This document shows, in pieces, positions 12,195-22,136 of a DNA stretch of 64,000 nucleotides (position 1 is the stretch's first letter; every line of letters starts with the position of its first letter). The notes beneath the pieces were generated by a model, which was given only the letters and a program-made list of their open reading frames with translations, ran no database searches and was not told the DNA's origin. The DNA comes from Gnetum montanum (Eukaryota; Streptophyta; Gnetopsida; Gnetales; Gnetaceae). The DNA is taken from the NCBI GenBank assembly GCA_015680685.1, contig MNCI01035378.1, forward strand, positions 16,827-80,826. The letters are read 5' to 3'. The position numbers were made by a program, and so were the translations under genes.

Positions 12195-13157
12195 TGATGA
12201 GTGACGAGGTACCCTATGCCCAGTCATATGAATCATAAGCATTCATGCATGATTTGGTTAAATTCTGTGGATTGGACTAGTTGTGGCACCTAGATCGCTA
12301 TGCCTTGATCATAGTTTACTATCTTCCCACTTGGACTAGTGGTAGCTTTGTCATGTATGGTTTAGTCTAGAGTTAGGCATATGATTTTTATTATTTTATA
12401 TTTTATTGTTCTACAATTAACATAAGTTGAAACTCAATTTATAATCAATTCAACTAATCTAATTACTAATTAATAATCAACAATCCTAACATAAGTATTT
12501 GATCCCACTTCTCATGCACATCTTGAACACATATAGTGCTACTGGTTTACCAAATCTTAACCATTGCTGGGATTACCAAGAGTCATATGCATGTTCAAAG
12601 TGATCATACTTATGTGCTTAATTAATTAACATGCATGAAAACATAAATATCAATTAAGTAGATGAATAGTAAATTGCATGGAAAGTAAATCTAATCTAAG
12701 TCAAAGTGTTGAAATGAATAAGAATTAGTCTCGATCTTATTATTGCTCATGGAATATGTTTAGGTACATTGCTAGTTGAATAAGACTTCATACAACTAAC
12801 TCAGATCTACTCTATGGGCACTCATTGACTGTTCTCTAAGATTATGGAATAAAATTGAAAGAATTCAACTACTTGTTTGACAAAACTATGAAAAAATACT
12901 AAAAATCTATTCTCAAATCATGAACCCAAGTGCTATATTTATAGGCTAGTATATAACCCTTGATATCAGATATCTGACATCATGTCCTAGGCTCCAATGT
13001 CAGATACCCAACGTCAGGTACCCGATGTCAGCTACCTAATATCGAGGCCTTATTATTGGAGCCTTGTTATTAGAGCCTTGTTATCAAAGCTAGGATATCA
13101 GAGCCAACCCAAAAGTTGACTTTCTATTAGATAACCTAGCCAACTAATGATTCATCA
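12195..13157 (-). repeat. Element A 5' LTR
   Basis: It pairs with 6632-7621 over its full length, with the same TGATGAATCAT start and CATCA end on the minus strand. A TATA-like element lies at about 12934-12943 (minus), with U3 short repeats upstream at about 12955-13115. By eye, substitutions between the two LTRs are frequent and mainly transitions, so the insertion is not recent. Confidence 0.9.
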
Positions 13158-13162
13158 GTAAT
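13158..13162. repeat. Target-site duplication of element A, right
   Basis: Exact GTAAT copy of 6627-6631. It is immediately followed by a SINE-like copy, so A inserted at the 5' edge of that repeat. Confidence 0.9.
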
Positions 13163-13320
13163 AATAAGGTATTAGCTTAATGGTAAAGATTCTTGATTTG
13201 AAGGTTCAATTCATAGGTTCAATTTTGGTGGATAATGCTAAGTTATAAAGTTCTCATTGGAATATATATATCTTAGGATGTTCCTATATTAAAATTATTT
13301 TAGGTTTCAACATCTCCAAC
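13160..13320 (+). repeat. SINE-like repeat, best-preserved copy
   Basis: It contains the clearest A box (TAGCTTAATGGTAAAG, about 13173-13188) and a B box (TAGGTTCAATTT), followed by the family body and the terminal TTTTAGGTTTCAACA. It abuts the right end of element A. Confidence 0.75.
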
Positions 13321-13466
13321 ATGATTTATTTGTAGTAATTTTGGTGCTTCATGGTTCAGAAATTGACATCTTTTTGTAAGTTTTTCAATACTTGGAAAAT
13401 TAACATTTTTGGCTATGTATTGAATACTAGCAAGATCAAAATGCATCTTAGCATCTATAAATCTAT

Positions 13467-13471
13467 CTCAT
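13467..13471. repeat. Target-site duplication of element B, left
   Basis: CTCAT, repeated exactly at 26015-26019. Confidence 0.9.
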
Positions 13472-14367
13472 TGATGAAACATGAATAAGATAAGTTGCAT
13501 TGATGCATCTCCATTGACATAGCCTTGTCACTGTATCCCCATTGATGCATGAAAGGATGCATTGACATAGATACATCGACATTGATGCAATCACTGCCTA
13601 TATAAATGCATACATCTCTCACATTTATAACATCTTTTAGTTGTAGCGTTAGCCAAACTCTTATAGTTTTTTCCCTACAATTAGAATATTTTCTATTTGG
13701 ATACCCACAATATGAATTTAATAGGTTGTATAGAGTTTTATTTGAGTATCTATGTACCTAAATGCATTAGCATGAATGAAAATAAAATCTCTATTTCCTA
13801 CATTAATTGCAATACTTAGACTAGCTTAAATTTACTTTTCTACACTTTCTATAAACTTTATATTAATGTTCTTAATTAGTTAATATATTTAACCATAAGC
13901 ATGTAAGTATGATCACTTCAAGCATAACATGTTAATGCTTGGTAATCCTAGCAGTGGATATTTAGGATTCCCAATAATAGCCACTTGGTAACCTAGTAGT
14001 ATTAAAACTAGTTTGTGATGTGTACAGTAAGTGGAAATGGTTACTCTAGGTTTGGATAGTTAGTTGTTAGGCTAATTGATTAGTTAAATATTCAATCATC
14101 TAATCTTTGTTCACTCATTGAGTCATTAGAAGAGAAAAATATATAAAAATTATTATAAAAATACATATCATATGCCTTAACCCACACTTAATCATACGTA
14201 TAGATTAGACACAAGTGTGAGTTAGGAAGACACCAACCTTGCAACCCTGTGATTCACTATTAAGAATATTGACCACTTAGGTAACTAAGTCTACAAAGTT
14301 TGACTGGATTGCTAGTGAATGCTTATGATTCGTATGATTGGGCATAGGGGATACCCACTGCTAATTA
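13472..14367 (+). repeat. Element B 5' LTR
   Basis: It starts TGATGAAACATGAATAAG and ends CTAATTA, decayed from the CTCATCA of its partner. Short repeats of CATTGATGCATC / CATTGACATAG type fill 13490-13590 (U3), followed by a TATA box at 13601-13608. The paired TTGGTAATCC / TTGGTAACC motif is at 13936-14000. Confidence 0.92.
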
Positions 14368-14368
14368 T

Positions 14369-14386
14369 TAGTACCATCACCAAGGA
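14369..14386 (+). other. Element B primer-binding site (tRNA-Asp type)
   Basis: TAGTACCATCACCAAGGA follows the LTR after one base. It aligns with the tRNA-Asp-complementary sequence, with transitions at several G/C positions. Confidence 0.72.
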
Positions 14387-14680
14387 CTTAGTCTAGCTAA
14401 GTGTGCTACATATTATTGACTATTTAATTCATACACAAGAGCTATAAGGAGAACACAATGAATATCTCTCATAACTATCATAATATTATCCTAAGGTACA
14501 CTTACATTGATTTTTGGAATGAATTTTGTTGCAAGAAAGAATCTCCACCACATGGAAACAAAAACAATAGGTAATAGGAGAGGACACAAAGGACTATCAG
14601 TGAGAAGTTATAGTAGATAAAGGTTATGTATGTCCATCTAGATTCCTATTATCGAGACTTCACCTTCATCATTCATCAAG

Positions 14681-16500
14681 ATGAGTAATTACACTAGAGA
14701 GATGGATGATAACATTTTGTTATCTCTAGATCAATCTATTCCTATCATGCTCAAGGCCTAACTTAGGAGGCTTCTCCTTGAAGTAGCTAGACATAAGTAT
14801 GAACTAGCATATAACATATCCAAGGATTATCAACCTATCAAGGCACAACTTCATAAGGACAAACACATGGAGTCTTACTATGATGCCTTTAATGTCAAGC
14901 ATCTTCCACCACCCTTACTCTTATAGCCACAAAGAGAGGATGAGAATTTCAATTTTGGACACTCTCAATATACATACTCTACTCCTTTCTTCATGGAGGG
15001 TCTATTTTACCAATAGTTGCAACCAACCTTAGAGAACATGGGTGATAGAAAGATGAGGTTCAAGGTCTAAGGAACCTAAAAAGACAAGTCTCCTAGTTAT
15101 TCATCCAAGAAAAAATAGACTAATAAGGAAAAAGATAGAGATAAAAAGAAGGACTAGGATAAGGACCAAAAGAGGAAGACTATAAGGCATCACTCCCCTA
15201 GTGTTCCACCTTCATCATCCTTCTCATCCTTAAATTCTGATTAGAAAAGCCATGGTAGAGATGAAAACAAGGGTGGTCGAGATTGAGATGAAGGTGATTG
15301 GAGATCACATCATGATGATAGGAGCCTAGATGGGTAATGACATAGAGAATAATAACAACATTACTAGGAAAGGAGGCTCAATAGACCTCAACATAGGAGA
15401 CATTACTATGGGGATGATGACTATGATGATCCATTGCTAGGCATAAGAAACATGCTGAATATTTTAGAACTAATTAGAATCCCAACTAAGAATCAACATG
15501 ATAGCAAAATTAAATGTTTGGATATGAATAATATCCCCAAATTTGAAGGAAGATATAATGCAGATCAACAACATCATTTGCAAGCTTTCCATGATGCTTA
15601 TGTATTATAGAAAATTGAGAATGACTTGAAAAAGTTAAAATTATTTCTTAGGACACTTATAAAATAGGCAAAAGGTTTTTGTTGGTCCTTGAAACTAGAA
15701 TCCATCCATCAATGGAGTACAATTTTAGGACTTTTCAATGAAAAATACTAAATATACTCTAGAGTGTCTAATTTGGGAAAAAAAATATAAAGATGAAAGC
15801 AAGAAAATCACAAATCCTTGGATGTGGCCTTGGGTAGGTACTAATCTTTGCTGCATTGATGTTTAAGCTGTAGATTCTCTTAGAGGGAGTAACTTCATCA
15901 GATCATAAATGGACTTTGAAACAAGACATAAGAAACTCTTAGGGCCTATGCCCAAGAAATATTTTTTAGAAATGTGTGTTCATTAGATTAAAAGGATAAT
16001 AGAATAGTTGAGAAAATGAGAGAGTGTAAAGGAATACAACAAAGATGCCTCTCCTTGAAAAATAGAGGTATGTTTTTGTGATCTAGTGGATGAAACACCA
16101 TTAGATGAAGTGGTGCAAAATAAGACCTTTCTAATACAAAATTCTATTGTTGAAATATTTACTAAGGTAGGTAAAATGTAGGACTCCTTAGATGAGAAGT
16201 TCTAAATTAGAGTGAATATATAAAAGAGAAGGTAGATTAGGGCAGTAGTGAAGGAGACAAAAGGAGAAGAAGAGATATAGAGAAGGGGTATCTACAATAG
16301 AAAGGTAAGACTATAATTATTTATTAGGTTGTAAATTCTAGAATAGATGATGAGGGATGTGATATATGCTAGTATTAGCATACCAAGGGGTGTTTTTATA
16401 TGATGTTACCTCTATAAGAATTTGTGATGTATGTGTTGAATCCATAATTTTTGAAAAGGTAGCCACCCAGGAGATTGCCTCATCCTCAAGGCAATTCTAG
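14681..16500 (+). pseudogene. gag: Element B Gag
   Basis: A frame with in-line stops starts MSNYTREMDDNILLSLDQSI near 14681; element E has the same segment. A highly charged stretch (about 15070-15370, rich in Lys, Asp, Arg and Ser, including SPSVPPSSSFSSL) precedes the capsid core (about 15510-15860: LDMNNIPKFEGRYNADQQHH, then LQAFHDAY, LFNEKY and SLDVALGRY). The core matches the Gags of A, C and E. The true start may lie further upstream, near the primer site. The position after the PBS and before protease confirms the role as the structural polyprotein. Confidence 0.82.
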
Positions 16501-17129
16501 GTAGTAGTTCCACCAATCAAATATTATCTAAGTGGAGCATCACCTAAACCTTAGGAGCAATTTTAGCAATGGTAAAATCCATAATTGTGGGGGATTCCAC
16601 CATTCTAAATAGTAGTATCCTTACTAGTAGCGAAATTTCTATGGATACTATGTTTAGTAGCTTGTATTTCCTCATGGCTCTACAAGCCTTAATCATTTCA
16701 CTCACCACTACTACATTAATGAATATCATCAAACCCATACTCCATGACTAGACTCCTCCTCTACTTATCTTCTCATTATCCATCACCTAACTCTAAACCA
16801 ACTAGCAAATCTTCTTTACCACCTACTCCACTAATGTAGGGTGAAATTCCATTGTGGTCACAATAATGTAATGTTATGAGGGTTTTTAACCTATAGTTGG
16901 ATAACCATCTGAGTGGTTATAAATCTAAACCTTGAAATAGGGCTTTCTTTAGGACCAATAGTCCACCAAAACCCTTGTACACATCCATGGTTAGTAAGCC
17001 TACATTCATTACTTTTGAAACCATCCTTGAGCCTCCTTCAAACTAAATGGCCTCTAATGTACATCCTATCATATTGACCCAATGAAATTTTTAATTAGAT
17101 AAAGGCTATCCACCTTCCTTGGAAATGAT

Positions 17130-17480
17130 CTAATTTCGAGAGTCCCTTTATCTACTTACAAATCATAAGAAATGATCCATGTAGGGCTCTACTAGACTAA
17201 GGTTCTAATGTGAATTTAATTTCACAAGAAATGTATAAGACCCAGAACCTACCTCCTTTAAAGAAGCACAACATTTGAATAGAGCTTGTTGATTAGTCCA
17301 TCATTATTTCTTTGGGACTAGTGGAGTGCATTTTTACCACCATCTATGGATGATCTGATTTAATTAATTTCTTGGTAATCCATGTAGATAACTACAAGAG
17401 AGACTTTCCTATTATTATTGGAAGGGCTTAGCTTAGCATTATTGATGCCAAGTTGGGGATTTGGGAGCTTTCCTTGGAAA
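17130..17480 (+). pseudogene. Element B aspartic protease
   Basis: The translation contains DPCRALLD-stop-GSNVNLIS, the ALLDxGSSVNLI active-site context of Athila-type proteases. It is followed by a segment ending HVDNYKRDFPIIIGRA, equivalent to the PIILGRPFL motif, and SIIDAKLGIWEL. The active-site Asp is present but the next codon is a stop. It lies between gag and RT as expected. Confidence 0.75.
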
Positions 17481-17859
17481 TATTCAAGGAAAATTAATTC
17501 AAGAAAATTAAGAAGAAGCAAGATCCATGCATATCATATAGGGTTCCATTGCACATAAAAATTATGGGTCATGAGAGCACATCCATCCAAGCATGTAATT
17601 AGTTTGTCAAAATGTCTACCATTGAAAGGTGCTTGTATGTAGTAGCCAAAAAATAAAAAGGAACCTAGTGGCTAACCATAGATAATCATGTTGACTTCCT
17701 AATATGCATGGAACTAACAAAAAGCCTCAAAAGTGCTTACATTAATCACTTGGATGAAATAAAATAGATCCACTACTAACTCCTCCATACATAGGCTAAG
17801 CATCTTTCAACACCTAGTGCTTATAGTAATGCTCTTGCAGCTTTCCAACACCTAGTGCT

Positions 17860-18760
17860 TAGCATCTTCCAGTTGTAGATTGGTAGTGGTGTAGAAGTCT
17901 TCATGAATGACTTCTCCACCTATGATATGAAATTTGACAAAGCCTTGGACCATCTTGAGAAAGTGCTAAAATGGTACGTGGAGATGAATTTATGGCTCAA
18001 TTAGTAGAAAAGACATTTAATGATTCAAGAAAGCATAGTCTTGCAGCATAAATTTTTAGAAAAAAGGATCAAGATGGACCTAGAAAAAGGGATCAAGGAA
18101 TCACTAAAAAATTTGAAATAAATAGAGACACGAGGTCATTCCTTGAACACATTGGTTACTATTAGTGATTCATTGATAACTTCTCCAAAATCATCAAGCC
18201 ATTAATGAAATTGAACAAGAAGAATGCATGCTTCAACTGGACTAAGGAATGTAAGCATGAATTTTAGTAATTAAAGAAAACAATAATAGAAACTCCTATT
18301 GTACATGCTCTATATTAGTTTAAAACCTTTCCACATCATGAAAGATACTTCCAATTATGCATTTGAAGCCTTGCTCAAATCATTGGATAATAAAAAATGT
18401 TCATACTATATCCATTGTATGAGTAGAAGCATTTTTGTAACACAAATAAAGTATATCACCACTAATAAGAATCTCATGATGATGGTCAACTCCTTTAAAA
18501 AATTCAGGCACTATATGCTTACATACAAAATCTTTGTCCACATTGATTATAGTACTATTAGGTTCTTGATGAACAAGTTAGTGGTAAGTCCCCATATCAT
18601 ATAGTGGCTAGTAATTTTGCATAAGTTTGATCTTATGATGGTGGATAGAAAGAAAACTAAGAATGTGGTCATTGATAATTTACCTTGGTCATGATGGGCT
18701 AGCAAAATGGATGATGAAATTCTCTTTGTCAAATTCATTAATGCTTACAAATCTAGGGGG
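17860..18760 (+). pseudogene. Element B reverse transcriptase-RNase H
   Basis: RT is recognisable from the palm motif onward: VEVFMNDFSTYDMKFDKALD near 17890-17950 corresponds to the F(M/L)DDFS variant of YxDD in Athila-like elements, with one catalytic Asp now Asn. HLEKVLKWYVEMNLWLN and an EKRIKMDL piece follow, then the connection segment. RNase H is visible at about 18340-18700 (TSNYAFEALL, HIDYSTIRFLMNKLVVS, then VDRKKTKNVVIDNLPWS, near the end of RNase H). The fingers and N-terminal palm appear deleted between 17500 and 17880. Confidence 0.82.
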
Positions 18761-18919
18761 TACTCATTAGTATGATCCATTCCTCTCCTATCTTCTAACT
18801 CAAGAGAGTATATAGAAATGAGATAATAACAAGTAATAATACTTTCTTCATCAAGAAAAAATCACATTGTAAGCCAAGGTAATCTTTATAAGGCTTCTAC
18901 CAATGGCTTGATATAAGGA

Positions 18920-19960
18920 TACATGCTTGATGTTGACCAACTATAGATCCTCCAAGATTCTCATGAAGGTCCTTGTGGGGATCATTATGTGGTAGGAGGA
19001 TGACCATGAAGATACCTATCGTAGCATACCTTTAGCGGATAATCTTTAGGGATGTCTATCATTCTTTTTCTCATTCCTACAAATGCTACCAAAGAGATGG
19101 AAAAATGACTACCTGACTAGAAGGGCCTAAAGAGTGGATAGAGCTACTGGAGCCCTTTGATCCTTGGGGCATTAACTTTATGGGATCCATCACTTCCATG
19201 TTTAATGTAAAGGCATACATCATCATTACTTCTGACTACTACATCAAATGAGTCGAAGTTATAGCTATCATTGATTGTTCATCTTTAACTACATCATGGT
19301 TTGTTTAATAAAGTATGGTAAATAGGTTTCATGTGCCAATAACACTTATTTCTAATAATGGAGCTTATTTTACAAGGGCTACTTTTCAAGAACTAATGCA
19401 ATTCTTGGGGATTTAACATAAACTCATAATATCATATCATCCCCAATCTAATTGTCAAGCCAAAGTTACTAATAGGGAGATAACTTGAATACTAGCACAT
19501 ACAATTAGTAAATATAGGAAGGCTTGGAGCACAAAGGTCAATGATGCTATATGGGGCCATTCATCCACATGGAAAATTCCTATAGGGTACTCTTGTTATG
19601 AGTTGGTATAAGGAAAGTTACCTAAACTTTCAATTCAAGTTGAACTTTGTACACTTTTAATCACTTTTGAGCTTAACATTGACCTTTATCTAGCATAATG
19701 TGAACTTCTCATGATACTAAATGTGCTAGAAAAAAATTGACAAGTAGTCTTAACTATGAATAAAGTTCACAAGGTCCATGCCAAATAATATCATGATGTA
19801 CAATAAGGAGAGTTAAGTTTCCACTTGGTAATAAGACCTTCTACTAAGATCCCATGCACATACCCCAATGTATTAAATTTCAAATGGTATGAGAAGGATC
19901 TTACATCATTCATACAACTTTTTTTTCTAGGGCCATGACTATGTCTACCCTTCATGCCCC
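18920..19960 (+). pseudogene. Element B integrase
   Basis: A partial zinc-binding N-terminus (LQDSHEGPCGDHYVV) is followed by the core (PLDPWGINFMGSITS at about 19155, LISNNGAYFT at about 19345, QSNCQAKVTNREI at about 19445) and a C-terminal region ending near CPNKCLLVNIKQVKPFLESP. Each catalytic acidic residue is replaced: Asp by Asn, Asp by Asn, and Glu by Lys. Element E shows the same order on the other strand. It is inactive. Confidence 0.85.
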
Positions 19961-20059
19961 AACAAATGTCTATTAGTCAACATCAAACAAGTGAAGCCAT
20001 TCCTAGAATCCCCTATAACCAACAACACTAATACCTTCAAAAAAACATGCTCTATTTTT

Positions 20060-22130
20060 TGGATCTCCTTCTATCAACTCAATTGTGGGGGATATGGCCA
20101 TCCATGCTAAAACCTTATGCAAACTAAACCATTTTTTATCTTTTTGTTTTACAACATTCTTCATATGTTTTTCATTTTCTTGACTATTTTATTAATTATT
20201 TTATTTATTTTCTTTTCTTTTCTTTTCTTTTTTCTTTTTAGTATTTATTTTTTATTTTATTTTCTAGAAATCTTTGATTTTTTCAATACTACTATTAATA
20301 TTGGGACTTAAAGAATGCAGCTATTAATGTAATAATTGATTTGCTAAAAGGACAAATTCTTATCTCTAGATTATAACCTCTATTAAAAAATCATTAATTT
20401 TCTCAAGATATTAGGTAGTGGATCCATGACATCAATCCATTCCACCTATTTCACAAAGGTTCTACATCTTGGAATCATGAGGTCCTTTCACAATGCAACT
20501 AAAACTAGTTAATGATCTTATTACCCAACAGACTTGAAAAGGACTAAGGAGGAATGTAAAAGGATGTGAACTCAAGGGGATTTGTCATATCCTTTTGTCA
20601 ATTTCTTTCTTAAGTATTATGATTTCTCTTTTGAGGTAGATCACCACTTCCACCATCGATCATAAGAAGAAGCACTTTTTGCATGATGTGGCTCCTGTGA
20701 AAATAAAATATAAAGAACATGAGAATACAAAGCACATCCCTTAGGCTAAATAATGGGCTACAAGCATTAGCTATGGGGCTAGAAAGACATGTTACCCATG
20801 CTTGAAGGCACCCCTCTAACTAAGATTCTTCATTCATTTCTTCTTCTCTTTTCTTCTTTTTTGGGAGTGATGGTTTTCCTTGGGGAGCTTTCATGAACTC
20901 TTTATAGTCAAGGAAAAAGATATGTCAATGCAAAGTGACTAAAAGAGGAATGAACTTGGTCTTTACTAAGATGGGCTGGTTAGCAAATCACCTTAATCAC
21001 ATAGTTCACAAGGACTTCATGTGACCCAAATGCAAATCTCTTATAATTCTTTCTCTACCATTAGTCTTGATCTATTATATATCATCCCATTATCTCATAT
21101 CATGAATAATTAATGCATTTGTTTTGATGATCCCATAATCTTAAGATGATTATTCCATTGGATATGAGTTTTAACTTGAAATTTCCATTAATCATCCGTG
21201 GTGCATATGAACTCCTTAGGATAAGGGCATGGAAGGACACCATGGACATAAAGCTTACTTTGGAAAGGATCTACTCACATTCCCTTTGGCCTCACTTAAG
21301 TTAAAATTTGAATCTATTGGCTAATTTCATGATGAATCCTATCAATTGACATTCAAACATCTAGATTTGCTTAATTTTAGCATGTTGAGTTTATCCACAC
21401 CTTCTTGAATTCATTTTCCTAAGCTAGAACTACCCTCTTCCATGTTTTTTCCATCATTTTGTCATTTTCTAGCTTCCATTAAGCTCTTGTTTTATCCCTA
21501 GACTCATAAAAAGTCCCTCTTTTTCCTTATGCAAATATTGCTGCAAAAAATTGCATCAATGCAACCTTTTCAATGTAGTAGAATGAGTCAATGTAGCTCC
21601 TTTAACATGCCCCATTGGCGAAGAATAAAAATCTTATAAATACATGTGACACTTAGCCAGTTTTACATTACTTTTCAAAGAAGTAAGGGGCATTTTTGCA
21701 CTTTTTCAAAGCCCAAAAACCTTCTAAGAATCATAAGTTTTGAATTGCTAACCTAATTTCATCTATTCTCTGATCCTTACACTACCATAAGTACGCTCTA
21801 CGTCATGGGGAATATAAACCTTTGGTTTTTATGGGAAACATTTTGAAAATTTTCCAACTTTTCATGGTTAACTTATTAAAATAATATTAAAATCAACTAT
21901 CATAATGGGTTAATACTATCACATAAACTTTAATAGTTTAAATAATAAAATAATATTAAATAATACAACTAGCCAATATCATACACAAAACATTAAAGTA
22001 ACCAACTCTTAATACCAGAAATACAACATAATCCAATCTAATAAGAAAGGTATCACAATAACTAAGGATTATACAGTAAAAAGCTAATCATGGATTATGT
22101 TTGTGATGATATATTGTACCAAAATGAGGA
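20060..22130 (+). other. Element B post-pol spacer with T-rich tract
   Basis: No protein similarity. It starts with GTGGGGGATATGGCCATCC at the end of pol; C has a matching GGGGGATATCCCCCATCC at 48342. A T-rich tract follows at 20117-20290, again matched by C at 48385-48480. Blocks at 20760-20830 and 21180-21300 are shared with A and C. The final 600 bp contain the internal promoter annotated separately. Conservation between elements suggests a functional leader or RNA element rather than random filler. Confidence 0.65.
21545..21660 (+). promoter_or_regulatory. Element B internal promoter with U3-like repeats
   Basis: A TATA box (TTATAAATACATG, 21634-21646) sits about 500 bp upstream of ORF3. 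It is preceded by words such as TTGCATCAATGCAA, TCAATGTAG and CCCATTGG, which echo the CATTGATGCATC / CATTGACATAG repeats of this element's own LTR. Downstream, ACACTTAGCCAGTTTTAC resembles the start-side sequence of C's internal promoter. The promoter role is inferred from architecture. Confidence 0.55.
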
Positions 22131-22136
22131 TTGCAA

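Larger units (their letters stand above)
6632..13157 (-). mobile_element. Element A: pol-less Athila-like Gypsy element
   Basis: A complete, reversed LTR element of 6.5 kb. It has two related LTRs (6632-7621 and 12195-13157), perfect GTAAT target duplications, a decayed tRNA-Asp-type primer-binding site next to the right LTR, and a purine-rich tract next to the left LTR. Inside, only Gag is recognisable; no protease, RT, RNase H or integrase similarity was seen. Non-coding blocks match the region downstream of pol in element B (20560-21300) and downstream of gag in C (48700-49450). The terminal and packaging-type regions are therefore kept while pol and most of ORF3 are lost, as expected of a non-autonomous derivative. 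Confidence 0.9.

Noticed and set aside
20117-20311. Phe/Leu-rich frame resembling a membrane protein
   Set aside because: It is a translation of the T-rich tract after pol; C has the same tract with different reading frames.
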